Part shown: piece by piece, positions 8,359-15,783 of the stretch
How the letters are laid out: each line of letters starts with the position of its first letter
Numbering within the stretch: position 1 is the first letter of the stretch
Assembly (NCBI GenBank): GCA_942491945.1
Contig: CALODD010000102.1
Coordinates: 1-37,633, forward strand
Direction: 5' to 3'
Source of the DNA: JAJDYQ01 sp942491945
GTDB lineage: Bacteria; Pseudomonadota; Gammaproteobacteria; JAJDYQ01
Length of the DNA: 37,633 nt
Notes under the pieces: generated by a model
Database searches by the model: none
What the model was told of the DNA's origin: nothing
Seen by the model: the letters and a program-made list of their open reading frames with translations, nothing else
Position numbers and translations under genes: made by a program

Positions 8359-9747
8359 ATGTTTGAAAAACTTACCGAACGATTATCCGAAGCCACCCGT
8401 AGCCTACGAGGTCAGGCGCGCCTGACTGAGTCGAATATTCAGGATGGCATGCGTGAAATTCGAATGGCATTGCTGGAGGCGGATGTAGCATTGCCGGTTG
8501 TTAAGGAACTGACCGACAAGATCAAGCAACGCGCTATCGGCGAGGAAGTTCTGAAAAGCCTGTCACCTGGCCAGACGCTGGTGAAGGTGGTGCAGGACGA
8601 ACTGGTCAGCATCATGGGTGAGGCAAATGAAGGGCTAGCGCTCAACGCCAAGCCGCCTGCAGTCGTTCTGGTTGCTGGTCTACAGGGTGCTGGTAAAACG
8701 ACTTCGATCGCCAAGCTGGCTCGTTTCCTCAAGGAACGCGAGAAGAAAAAGGTCATGACGGTCAGTTGTGACGTCTACCGTCCGGCAGCGATTGATCAGT
8801 TAAAGACACTGTCTAATGAAGTCGGTGTGGACTTTTTCCAGTCTGAATCCACGCAAAAGCCGGTCGATATCGCTAAAAAAGCCATCAAGCAGGCTAAAGT
8901 TGCTGCGGTAGATGTGCTGTTGGTCGACACGGCAGGTCGACTGCATGTCGATGAAGAAATGATGGAAGAGGTCAAACAGCTGCATAAGGTCTGTGACCCA
9001 GCAGAAACCTTATTTGTGATCGATAGCATGATCGGTCAGGACGCAGTGAACACGGCGGGTGCCTTTAATGAAGCGCTGCCACTGACAGGTGTCGTATTAA
9101 CTAAAGCGGATGGTGATGCCCGAGGCGGTGCCGCGTTATCCGTACGTCAGGTCACGGGCAAACCGATTAAATTTATCGGTGTTGGTGAAAAGACGGATGC
9201 GTTAGAACCTTTCCATCCTGAGCGTATTGCATCCCGAATTCTGGGCATGGGCGATGTCGTTAGCCTGGTTGAAGAAGTTCAGCAAAAAGTCGATCACAAG
9301 AAAGCCGAAAAGCTGGCGAAGAAGATCAAGAAGGGCAAAACCTTTGATCTGGAAGACTTAAGAGACCAGCTAGAACAGATGCTGGGCATGGGTGGGCTGG
9401 GCAGCTTGATGGATAAGTTGCCGGGCATAGGGCAGGTGCCTGAAGCTGCCAAGGCGCAGATGAATGACAAGCAGCTCAAGCATATGGTGGCGATCATTAA
9501 CTCCATGACGCCCAAAGAACGCCGCATTCCAACTTTGATTAACGGCTCTCGCCGTAAACGTATCGCTAATGGTTCAGGCACGACGATTCAGCAGGTGAAT
9601 CAGGTGATGAAACAACATAAGCAGATGTCCAAGATGATGAAGAAAATGGGCAAAGGCGGTGGTATGACCAAAATGATGCGCGGTCTGGGCGGTAAGCTGC
9701 CTGGCGGTGGGGGGATGGGCGGTATGGGTGGAGGAATGCCTTTTTAA
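8359..9747 (+). CDS. ffh: Signal recognition particle protein Ffh (SRP54)
   Basis: GTPase subunit of the signal recognition particle. With 4.5S RNA it binds signal sequences emerging from the ribosome and docks with FtsY for co-translational membrane targeting. The 462-residue protein has the N domain (ALLEADVALPVVKELTDKI), then the G domain with P loop GLQGAGKTTS, DVYRPAAIDQL, DTAGRLHVDEEMM and TKADGDARGGAALS. The methionine-rich M domain begins near 325 and ends in a Gly/Met-rich tail. Its RNA-binding segment contains MTPKERRIPTLINGSRRKRIANGSGTT in outline (Arg-Arg-Ile near 390, SRRKRIA, GSG). The gene is a stand-alone unit here, separated from rpsP by an inserted gene. Confidence 0.98.
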   Translation: MFEKLTERLSEATRSLRGQARLTESNIQDGMREIRMALLEADVALPVVKELTDKIKQRAIGEEVLKSLSPGQTLVKVVQDELVSIMGEANEGLALNAKPPAVVLVAGLQGAGKTTSIAKLARFLKEREKKKVMTVSCDVYRPAAIDQLKTLSNEVGVDFFQSESTQKPVDIAKKAIKQAKVAAVDVLLVDTAGRLHVDEEMMEEVKQLHKVCDPAETLFVIDSMIGQDAVNTAGAFNEALPLTGVVLTKADGDARGGAALSVRQVTGKPIKFIGVGEKTDALEPFHPERIASRILGMGDVVSLVEEVQQKVDHKKAEKLAKKIKKGKTFDLEDLRDQLEQMLGMGGLGSLMDKLPGIGQVPEAAKAQMNDKQLKHMVAIINSMTPKERRIPTLINGSRRKRIANGSGTTIQQVNQVMKQHKQMSKMMKKMGKGGGMTKMMRGLGGKLPGGGGMGGMGGGMPF

Positions 9748-9769
9748 ATTCTACTCAGCTGAGAGAATT
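9747..9769. repeat. Near-palindrome just after ffh
   Basis: AATTCT (9747-9752), one unpaired A, CTCAGCTGAG (9754-9763) and AGAATT (9764-9769) form an almost perfect dyad overlapping the end of the ffh stop codon. No T run follows, so it is not a standard intrinsic terminator; it may protect the ffh mRNA end or be an operator. Confidence 0.5.
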
Positions 9770-9806
9770 GACTATTACCACTTTACCCATGTTGAAAATA
9801 AGGGGA

Positions 9807-9834
9807 TTGATATATTAGAAAAATCTAATATAAT
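9807..9834 (+). promoter_or_regulatory. Strong sigma70-like promoter for the sulfur-globule-like gene
   Basis: TTGATA (9807-9812) and a perfect TATAAT (9829-9834) are separated by 16 bases. The leader would be about 40 bases to the ATG at 9883, which has GGAG at 9873-9876 as ribosome binding site. It is the best-matching sigma70-type promoter I found in the window. Confidence 0.75.
9811..9832. promoter_or_regulatory. Operator-like AT-rich palindrome inside the promoter
   Basis: TATATTAGA (9811-9819), AAAA, TCTAATATA (9824-9832) is a perfect 9-base inverted repeat with a 4-base centre. It spans the promoter from the end of the -35 into the -10, so a dimeric regulator bound here would block RNA polymerase. 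The regulator is not identifiable from this window. Confidence 0.65.
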
Positions 9835-9882
9835 GCTGCACCATTACTGACCCAGCCATCGACATGGCCGACGGAGCAACAG

Positions 9883-10491
9883 ATGAAGATTTTTTCTCGT
9901 ACAACATTACTGACAGGCCTGTTACTGGCCAGCGTTTCTTCTGCTCAGGCCTTCTGGGGCTGGAACAGCGGTCCATGGAATAACAGCGGCTGGAATAATG
10001 GGCCCTGGAACAACAACAGTTATCAGGCTTACCCACCTGGATACTACCCACCACAGCCTTACTATAACCCGAGCCAGCAGTATCGTCCGCCGGTAAACCC
10101 GCAGGCACGCCAGCAGGTTCCTCAACAGGCACCCAGAAATACAGTCAAGAAACAAGATGATGACTGGAAGCCCTGGAAAAACAGTGGTTGGCAGAACTTC
10201 AATGCGCCCTGGAGTAATGATGGAAGTCGTTGGGGAGCTGGTCCCTGGAATTCATTTGGTGATTCTTTTGGCGACATGATGGGTGAAATTGAAGTGGACG
10301 GTAATGTCCGTGTCAAAGGCAAAGGTACTGGCAAAGGTGATAGCGAAAGCAAGAGCAGCAGCTACGGCTACAACAACTCTAATCGCTACTATGCACCTAA
10401 CCCGTATGGCGGTTACCCAGCACCGTATTATGGTGCACCACAATACGCACCACAGCCGGTACAGCCGCAGCAGCAGGCTCCAGCTAAGTAA
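9883..10491 (+). CDS. Secreted Asn/Gly/Trp/Pro/Tyr-rich protein resembling sulfur globule proteins
   Basis: A 202-residue exported low-complexity protein. Residues 1-23 (ending SSAQA, then FWGW) form a clear signal peptide. The mature part starts with a Trp/Asn/Gly repeat (WNSGPWNNSGWNNGPWNNN), followed by a Pro/Tyr/Gln stretch, a second Trp block (WKNSGWQNF, APWSNDGSRWGAGPWNSFG), then GDSFGDMMGEIEVDGNVRVKGKG, and a Tyr/Pro/Gly tail. Composition, the 'FGD.FGD' element, the 'VRVKGKG' element and the Tyr-rich tail resemble Sgp-type envelope proteins that coat periplasmic sulfur globules in sulfur oxidisers; that assignment rests on pattern recall and is tentative. There are no cysteines in the mature part. 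It sits between ffh and rpsP with its own promoter and terminator, so it is an insertion into a conserved block. An alternative is another structural or adhesive envelope protein. Confidence 0.7.
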   Translation: MKIFSRTTLLTGLLLASVSSAQAFWGWNSGPWNNSGWNNGPWNNNSYQAYPPGYYPPQPYYNPSQQYRPPVNPQARQQVPQQAPRNTVKKQDDDWKPWKNSGWQNFNAPWSNDGSRWGAGPWNSFGDSFGDMMGEIEVDGNVRVKGKGTGKGDSESKSSSYGYNNSNRYYAPNPYGGYPAPYYGAPQYAPQPVQPQQQAPAK

Positions 10492-10510
10492 GGAAAACCT
10501 GCAAAGTTTA

Positions 10511-10535
10511 GCGATTTCTCGCTTCGAGAAATCGC
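10511..10535 (+). other. Perfect hairpin downstream of the sulfur-globule-like gene
   Basis: GCGATTTCTCG (10511-10521), loop CTT, CGAGAAATCGC (10525-10535): an 11-base perfect stem, 19 bases after the stop codon and without a T run. It could stabilise the 3' end of the message or be the first stem of a 3'-UTR RNA. Confidence 0.6.
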
Positions 10536-10557
10536 AACCAGTTACAGGAAGTATTGA

Positions 10558-10573
10558 TGCACATGGATGTGCA
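10558..10573 (+). other. Second short hairpin in the same 3' region
   Basis: TGCACAT (10558-10564) and ATGTGCA (10567-10573) are exact inverted copies with two bases between them, lying between the first hairpin and the terminator. The tip must open to form a loop, so it is the weakest of the three stems. Confidence 0.4.
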
Positions 10574-10597
10574 CCCTTATTTTCCTCAAGTAGTTTG

Positions 10598-10630
10598 AAA
10601 TCCAGCGTCGTGTGACGCTGGATTTTTTAT
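10598..10630 (+). terminator. Intrinsic terminator of the sulfur-globule-like gene
   Basis: AAATCCAGCGTC (10598-10609), loop GTGT, GACGCTGGATTT (10614-10625), continuing into a T-rich tail. The 12-base perfect stem plus T run is a textbook terminator and separates this gene from rpsP. Confidence 0.88.
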
Positions 10631-10760
10631 TTCTGCGATGCAATATATAGAGTTATAAAGCTTTATTTTTGCAGCAAAATCCGTACAATGCGCCGGTTCT
10701 TCGGACTAGTGTATGTCCGAGCGCCAATTTTGGCTTAATTTTCAGATTTAAGAGTGTGAA

Positions 10761-11012
10761 ATGGTAGTTATACGACTGGCCCGTGGTGGGGCTAAAAAGC
10801 GTCCTTTTTACCACGTTGTGGTAACTGACAGCCGTAACAAGCGTGACGGTCGCTATATCGAACGCCTGGGTTATTTCAATCCGGTTGCTGGTGGTCAGGA
10901 TAAGCGTCTGGAGCTGAAGATGGATCGTATCGACCATTGGAAGTCAGTTGGTGCGAAGCTGTCTGATCGTGTTGCATCACTGGTGAAGGAGCAGGCCAAG
11001 GCGGCTGCATAG
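10761..11012 (+). CDS. rpsP: 30S ribosomal protein S16
   Basis: Small-subunit protein that helps assemble the 16S rRNA 5' and central domains. At 83 residues it has the normal length; the start MVVIRLARGGAKKRPFYHVV and the segment GRYIERLGYFNP are diagnostic. It opens the rpsP-rimM-trmD-rplS block. TACAAT at 10684-10689 is a possible -10, giving a leader of about 70 bases, but its -35 is weak. In E. coli these four genes form one operon, and the spacing here fits that, although the rpsP-rimM gap is over 100 bases. Confidence 0.98.
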   Translation: MVVIRLARGGAKKRPFYHVVVTDSRNKRDGRYIERLGYFNPVAGGQDKRLELKMDRIDHWKSVGAKLSDRVASLVKEQAKAAA

Positions 11013-11163
11013 CAGGCCGTCGAAATTCTACTCATATGGCATGATACGGCGTTAAAAATGAACTCGAAATGCTCATTTATAATCTATAAACTGCGCTTTC
11101 TCGTTAATTTTTGCCTTGTCTCATACTCATCTGAGCGAATTTCAACAACCTGCTGAAGGTTCC

Positions 11164-11700
11164 ATGAAGGAACAATCCCCGGCAGGGTCACAGCCAGATC
11201 AAAATGATCGGGTTGTCGTCGGTAAGATTAACGGGGTTTTCGGGGTACGCGGACAGCTGAAGATCTTTTCCTATACGGATCCTCGAGAAAATATATTGAG
11301 CTACGATCCCTGGTTAATCGGATCGGGCAAAAACTGGCAGACCATCAAGGTGGTGAAAGGCCAGAAACAGGGTAAAGGGATCGTTGTCAGCCTGGAGGGC
11401 TGCGAAGATCGAGATCAGGCATTAGCTCTGATAGGTAAACAGGTTGCAATTTTACGAGACCAGTTGCCAGAAACAGGAAAAGACGAATTTTACTGGTCTG
11501 AGCTGATAGGGCTGGCCGTTTTGACGACTGAAGGTCTGGAACTGGGTCATGTTGACCATCTGTTTGAAACCGGTTCAAATGATGTGCTGGCAGTCAAAGG
11601 TGATCGGCAACGATTGATTCCCTATATATGGGATCAGGTCGTCAAGAGTGTGGATCTGGAGCAGGGTCAGATGATCGTGGACTGGGATCCGGAGTTTTAG
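11164..11700 (+). CDS. rimM: Ribosome maturation factor RimM
   Basis: 16S rRNA processing factor that binds S19 and helps mature the head of the 30S subunit. The N-terminal barrel (VVVGKINGVFGVRGQLKIFSY) and C-terminal PRC barrel (FYWSELIGLAVLT, then GSNDVLAVKGDRQRLIPYI) are both present. I place the start at ATG 11164, giving 178 residues with GAAGG at 11155-11159 ahead of it. An in-frame TTG at 11116 would add 16 residues but has no ribosome binding site and extends beyond the usual family start. Three bases separate the stop from the GTG start of trmD. Confidence 0.94.
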   Translation: MKEQSPAGSQPDQNDRVVVGKINGVFGVRGQLKIFSYTDPRENILSYDPWLIGSGKNWQTIKVVKGQKQGKGIVVSLEGCEDRDQALALIGKQVAILRDQLPETGKDEFYWSELIGLAVLTTEGLELGHVDHLFETGSNDVLAVKGDRQRLIPYIWDQVVKSVDLEQGQMIVDWDPEF

Positions 11701-11703
11701 ACA

Positions 11704-12438
11704 GTGGCAAGGCAGTTTGATGTCATAACACTGTTCCCTGAAATGATTCAGGATGCTTGTTCCTACGGTGTGACAGGACGAGCGGTAGAGAAAGATTTAA
11801 TACGCATTGATTGCTGGACACCGCGTGATGACGCAGTCAATGTTCACCGGACGGTGGATGACCGGCCTTTTGGCGGTGGTCCCGGTATGGTGATGATGGC
11901 TGAACCACTGGCGAAGACGCTGGACAGGGTCAGGCAGGTGAGAGCAGATTCAAAGCTGGTCTATCTGTCACCACAGGGGAAGCCGGTCACTCAGCAATTA
12001 CTGGGTGAACAGGATAAAGATCTGATACTGTTATGTGGACGGTATGAGGGCATCGATGAGCGTTTTCTGGAAAGCGCAGTTGATGAAGAATGGTCACTCG
12101 GTGATTTTGTTCTGAGTGGTGGTGAGATTGCTGCAGTGGCAGTAATCGATGGTATAAGTCGGCTGGCTCCCGGGGTATTAGGGGATGATCAATCGGCGGA
12201 GCAGGACTCCTTTATGGATGGCTTGCTGGATTGCCCACATTACACTCGGCCAGAAGTCTGGCGGGACAGGTCAACACCGGATGTGTTGATGAGTGGTCAT
12301 CATAAGAATATTGGCCGCTGGAGACTCAAGCAGTCATTGGGAAGAACATGGCAACGTCGGCCAGATTTGCTGGAAAGCAGATCTTTAACGGACGAAGAAC
12401 AGGCGCTGTTGAATGAGTTTATTCAAGAGCAACAATGA
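11704..12438 (+). CDS. trmD: tRNA (guanine-N1)-methyltransferase
   Basis: Makes m1G37 next to the anticodon of tRNAs with G36, using S-adenosylmethionine, which prevents +1 frameshifting. The 244-residue protein shows the trefoil-knot SPOUT motifs YLSPQGKPVTQQL, LLCGRYEGIDERF and SLGDFVLSGGEIAA, and the C-terminal helical domain with HYTRPEVWRD. Start is GTG at 11704, three bases after rimM, implying translational coupling. Confidence 0.98.
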   Translation: MARQFDVITLFPEMIQDACSYGVTGRAVEKDLIRIDCWTPRDDAVNVHRTVDDRPFGGGPGMVMMAEPLAKTLDRVRQVRADSKLVYLSPQGKPVTQQLLGEQDKDLILLCGRYEGIDERFLESAVDEEWSLGDFVLSGGEIAAVAVIDGISRLAPGVLGDDQSAEQDSFMDGLLDCPHYTRPEVWRDRSTPDVLMSGHHKNIGRWRLKQSLGRTWQRRPDLLESRSLTDEEQALLNEFIQEQQ

Positions 12439-12472
12439 ATACGTATTAATATTTGGATAACGGTATAGAACA

Positions 12473-12829
12473 ATGAGTAACATCATCGCTGAGCTCGAAG
12501 CCGAGCAACTTAAATCTGACCTCCCTGAATTTGGTCCTGGTGACACTGTCGTTGTCGACGTCCGCGTTAAGGAAGGTGATCGCGAGCGTCTACAGGCTTA
12601 TGAGGGTGTTGTGATTGCGAAGAAAAATCGTGGTCTGAACTCTTCTTTCACGGTGCGTAAGATTTCACACGGTGAAGGTGTTGAGCGTGTTTTTCAGACA
12701 CACAGCCAGTCAATTGCTGGTGTCAAAGTGAAGCGTCGTGGTGATGTTCGTCGCGCCAAGCTGTATTACCTGCGTGATCGTGCTGGTAAGTCTGCGCGTA
12801 TTAAGGAAAAGCTGTCTCACAAGAGCTAA
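12473..12829 (+). CDS. rplS: 50S ribosomal protein L19
   Basis: Large-subunit protein at the 30S/50S interface. Its 118 residues match the family length, and segments LQAYEGVVIAKKNRGLNSSF, TVRKISHGEGVERVFQTHS and RRAKLYYLRDRAGK are diagnostic. It closes the rpsP operon, 34 bases after trmD, and is followed by a strong terminator. Confidence 0.98.
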   Translation: MSNIIAELEAEQLKSDLPEFGPGDTVVVDVRVKEGDRERLQAYEGVVIAKKNRGLNSSFTVRKISHGEGVERVFQTHSQSIAGVKVKRRGDVRRAKLYYLRDRAGKSARIKEKLSHKS

Positions 12830-12843
12830 TCTGGGTTTACTGA

Positions 12844-12872
12844 AAATAGCGGGCATTGCCCGCTATTTTTTT
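12844..12872 (+). terminator. Intrinsic terminator of the rpsP-rplS operon
   Basis: AAATAGCGGGC (12844-12854), loop ATT, GCCCGCTATTT (12858-12868), followed by T to 12872. An 11-base perfect stem and T run directly after rplS. Confidence 0.92.
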
Positions 12873-12884
12873 GCCTGAAGAATA

Positions 12885-13358
12885 TTGGACGCTTACTCCG
12901 CTATTTATCGGTCGCCCATCGCAGTGCTGGGTATTTCTACCGAGAACGAACATGTGACTGGGCTGAAATATCTGTCCTCAGACAGTTCACCGAAAGCACC
13001 TGATAATTCGCTCAGCAATGAAGTCGTCAGACAGCTAAAGGCTTATTTCGCAGAATCTGACTTTCAGTTCGATTTACCGATAGAACTGAAGGGGACTGAT
13101 TTCCAGTCTCGTGTATGGCAGTCACTCAGGAAAATTCCTGTTGGCCAGGTTAAATCCTACGGGGAACTGGCCGCGGACTTAAAAACAGGGGCACGAGCGG
13201 TTGGAAATGCCTGCCGACAAAATCCCATTCCGGTTATCGTTCCCTGCCATCGCGTTATTTCTGCGTCAGGTATTGGCGGATATGCTGGACACACGGGTGG
13301 TGAGGTACTGGATCGAAAATACTGGTTACTCAGGCATGAAAATGTCCAATTCGCATGA
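12885..13358 (+). CDS. ogt: Methylated-DNA-[protein]-cysteine S-methyltransferase
   Basis: Suicide DNA repair protein that moves alkyl groups from O6-alkylguanine to its own cysteine. It has 157 residues. The helix-turn-helix part contains FQSRVWQSLRKIPVGQVKSYGELA, in which the Arg finger lies at ARAVGNACRQNP. The active site VPCHRVI has Cys121, followed by GIGGYAGHTGGEVLDRKYWLLRHE in outline. No AdaA-type N-terminal domain is present, so it is Ogt-like rather than Ada. The start is TTG 12885, with GAAG at 12877-12880; the gene begins only 13 bases after the terminator T run, so its promoter must overlap rplS or the terminator. Confidence 0.93.
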   Translation: MDAYSAIYRSPIAVLGISTENEHVTGLKYLSSDSSPKAPDNSLSNEVVRQLKAYFAESDFQFDLPIELKGTDFQSRVWQSLRKIPVGQVKSYGELAADLKTGARAVGNACRQNPIPVIVPCHRVISASGIGGYAGHTGGEVLDRKYWLLRHENVQFA

Positions 13359-13374
13359 AAATTAGTGTTTTTGT

Positions 13375-13403
13375 CTTGAAAAATATTTAGAAATTCCCAA
13401 TAT
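13375..13403 (+). promoter_or_regulatory. Heat-shock (sigma32-type) promoter of htpG
   Basis: CTTGAAA (13375-13381) is an exact match to the sigma32 -35 element. After 14 bases comes CCCAATAT (13396-13403), which matches the CCCCATnT -10 at all positions but one. It sits 43 bases upstream of the htpG start, in agreement with heat-shock control of htpG in enterobacteria. Confidence 0.78.
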
Positions 13404-13446
13404 ACGCCACCATCATTTCACGAAGCATAGTAACCAGAGGAATCAA

Positions 13447-15366
13447 ATGAACGTTGCCGTTGAAAAACAGACCCATGAGTTTCAGACAGAGGTGACCCAG
13501 CTACTCAAGCTGATGATTCACTCACTGTATTCAAATCAGGAAATTTTCCTGCGAGAACTAATTTCTAATGCATCGGATGCCTGCGACAAGTTGCGCTTTA
13601 ATGCGCTGTCCGATGAGTCGCTGCTGGCTGATGATCCCGATTTGAAAGTACGTCTGGACTTTAACAAGAAGAAAAAGACCATCACGATTTCAGATAACGG
13701 CATCGGTATGAATGCTGACCAAATCGTTGAGCATCTGGGCACAATTGCAAAGTCAGGTACCAAGGAGTTCTTCCAGAACCTGACCGGTGATCAGGCAAAA
13801 GACTCACAGATGATTGGCCAGTTCGGTGTTGGCTTTTATTCTTCCTTTATTGTTGCCGATAAAGTGACGGTGACTAGCCGGGCTGCTGGCGCTGAGGCTG
13901 ATCAGGCAGTGGTCTGGGAATCTGAAGGTGAGGGTAGTTACACGCTTGAAGGTACGACTAAAGATGCACGTGGTACAGAAGTCACTCTGCACCTGAATAA
14001 AGAAGCAGCCAAAGAGTTTCTTGAAGATTTTCGTATTCGCAATGTTATCAAGACTTACTCAGATCACATCGGTTTTCCTATCGAGATGAAGGCAACTGAT
14101 GGTGACAACAAAGGTGAGTGGGAAGCGATCAATCAGGCTTCTGCTCTATGGACACTGCAAAAGAAAGACATCAGTGCTGACGAATACAAAGAATTTTATA
14201 AACATGTCGCACATGATTTTGAAGACCCTCAGGACTGGTTACACAATCACGTGGAAGGTAAGAACTCTTATATCAGTCTGTTCTATATCCCTAAGCGCGC
14301 ACCGTTTGATTTAATGGAACGCGACAAGCGCCATGGCATCAAACTGTATGTGAAGCGTGTATTCATCATGGATGATGCTGAGCATTTAATGCCAACCTGG
14401 TTACGCTTTGTTCGTGGTCTGGTGGATTCTGATGATTTGCCCTTGAACGTATCCCGCGAGATTCTGCAGAGCAACAAACTGATCGATACGATCAAGAATG
14501 CCTCTGTTAAGAAAATTCTCGGCATGCTGGAAAAAATGGCAAAGAAGAAGCCCGAAGAATATGCAGAATTCTGGAAAAATTTCGGCCATGTGCTGAAAGA
14601 AGGGCCAGTAGAAGACACAGCTAACCGTGATCGTATTATGAAGTTAATGCGTTTTAGTTCTACAAACGCAAATAACGAAACACCGACGGTGACACTCGAA
14701 GAATATATCGAGCGCATGAAAGACAAGCAGGAGAAGATTTACTACGTTACTGCTGAAAATTTTAACGCAGCCGGAAATAACCCTGCATTAGGCGTATTCC
14801 GAGAGAAAGGTATTGAAGTTCTGCTGATGCATGAGCGTGTTGACGAATGGATGATGTCACACGTGACAGAATTCGATGGTAAGAGCTTTCAGTCCATCAC
14901 CAGCAGCGATCTGGATCTGGGTGAGCTGGCGGACAAGCAAGAAAAGAAAGCCCAGGAAAAGGTAGAGAAAGAGAATGAAGGGCTCGTTGAGCGTATGAAA
15001 ACTGCACTGGGTGACGATGTCGCTGAGGTGAAGGTATCCAGTCGTTTAACAGATGCACCAACCTGCGTTGTGCAGGGTGCTTATGATATGAGTATGCATA
15101 TGCAGAAGATCATGAAGACTGCTGGTCATGACATGCCAATGAGCAAGCCGATATTAGAGATTAACGTTGATCATGCATTGGTTAAGCGTCTCAATGATGA
15201 AAAAGACGATGAGCAGTTTGCCGAATGGACACGTCTGTTATTCGAACAGGCGGTATTGGCTGAAGGTGGCGAACTCGCTGATCCTTATGCGTTTGTCGGG
15301 CGCTTAAATAAGATGCTGGCAGAGTTAAGTGGTGCCGAATCGTCTGGCCGAATTATTGTGGACTAA
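13447..15366 (+). CDS. htpG: Hsp90 chaperone HtpG
   Basis: ATP-dependent cytoplasmic chaperone, 639 residues, normal for bacterial Hsp90. The N-terminal GHKL ATPase domain shows ELISNASDACDKLRF, DNGIGMNADQIVEHLGTIAK and GQFGVGFYSSF. The middle domain has YVKRVFIMDDAEHLMPTWLR and the catalytic-loop region LPLNVSREILQ, and the C-terminal dimerisation domain ends SGRIIVD. AGAGG (13436-13440) is the ribosome binding site. Hsp15 begins directly after the stop codon, so both probably respond to heat shock together. Confidence 0.98.
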   Translation: MNVAVEKQTHEFQTEVTQLLKLMIHSLYSNQEIFLRELISNASDACDKLRFNALSDESLLADDPDLKVRLDFNKKKKTITISDNGIGMNADQIVEHLGTIAKSGTKEFFQNLTGDQAKDSQMIGQFGVGFYSSFIVADKVTVTSRAAGAEADQAVVWESEGEGSYTLEGTTKDARGTEVTLHLNKEAAKEFLEDFRIRNVIKTYSDHIGFPIEMKATDGDNKGEWEAINQASALWTLQKKDISADEYKEFYKHVAHDFEDPQDWLHNHVEGKNSYISLFYIPKRAPFDLMERDKRHGIKLYVKRVFIMDDAEHLMPTWLRFVRGLVDSDDLPLNVSREILQSNKLIDTIKNASVKKILGMLEKMAKKKPEEYAEFWKNFGHVLKEGPVEDTANRDRIMKLMRFSSTNANNETPTVTLEEYIERMKDKQEKIYYVTAENFNAAGNNPALGVFREKGIEVLLMHERVDEWMMSHVTEFDGKSFQSITSSDLDLGELADKQEKKAQEKVEKENEGLVERMKTALGDDVAEVKVSSRLTDAPTCVVQGAYDMSMHMQKIMKTAGHDMPMSKPILEINVDHALVKRLNDEKDDEQFAEWTRLLFEQAVLAEGGELADPYAFVGRLNKMLAELSGAESSGRIIVD

Positions 15367-15756
15367 TTGACTGACACGGTCCGCATCGATAAGTGGTTAT
15401 GGGCGGCGCGTTTTTTTAAGACGCGCTCGCTCGCAACCGAAGCTGTTTCCGGCGGCAAAGTTCATTTAAATGGCGAACGAACCAAGCCAGCCAAAGGAAT
15501 CAAGATAGGTGATCAGCTCGTCATTCATAAACTGGAAACTGAGTTTATCGTCAATATTCTAGGACTCTCTGAAAAACGCGGCCCTGCTAAGGTTGCTCAG
15601 ACGTTATATGAAGAGACGGTTGATAGTATTTCAGTACGTGAAGAGCAACGCGAGGCACGTCGCCTGAAGCTACAGCAGAATCCCGCACCGAGTCGGCGCC
15701 CAGATAAACGTGCACGTCGGCAAATTCATCGATTTAAAAATATTCGCGACGTATAG
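15367..15756 (+). CDS. hslR: Heat-shock protein 15 (S4-domain ribosome recycling factor)
   Basis: Small RNA-binding protein that in E. coli binds free 50S subunits carrying stalled nascent chains and helps recycle them after heat shock. It has 129 residues. The S4 domain RIDKWLWAARFFKTRSLATE, GGKVHLNGERTKPAKGIKIG is typical, and the basic C-terminal tail (RRPDKRARRQIHRFK) matches Hsp15. The start codon is TTG, placed directly after the htpG TAA with no gap, which implies translational coupling. Position behind a sigma32-type promoter fits its known heat induction. Confidence 0.93.
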   Translation: MTDTVRIDKWLWAARFFKTRSLATEAVSGGKVHLNGERTKPAKGIKIGDQLVIHKLETEFIVNILGLSEKRGPAKVAQTLYEETVDSISVREEQREARRLKLQQNPAPSRRPDKRARRQIHRFKNIRDV

Positions 15757-15783
15757 TGCCAAAGTTTATAGAGTTAATTCTGA

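Noticed and set aside
9815..10132. 105-codon minus-strand frame over the sulfur-globule-like gene
   Set aside because: Shadow of a low-complexity gene; it covers the promoter and has no ribosome binding site or domain.
11116..11163. Longer RimM starting at TTG 11116
   Set aside because: No ribosome binding site precedes it and the added residues extend beyond the usual family start; ATG 11164 has GAAGG upstream.
14283..14726. 147-codon open frame antisense to htpG
   Set aside because: It lies wholly inside a clear Hsp90 coding region, has no recognisable motif and its composition is that of a mirrored frame.
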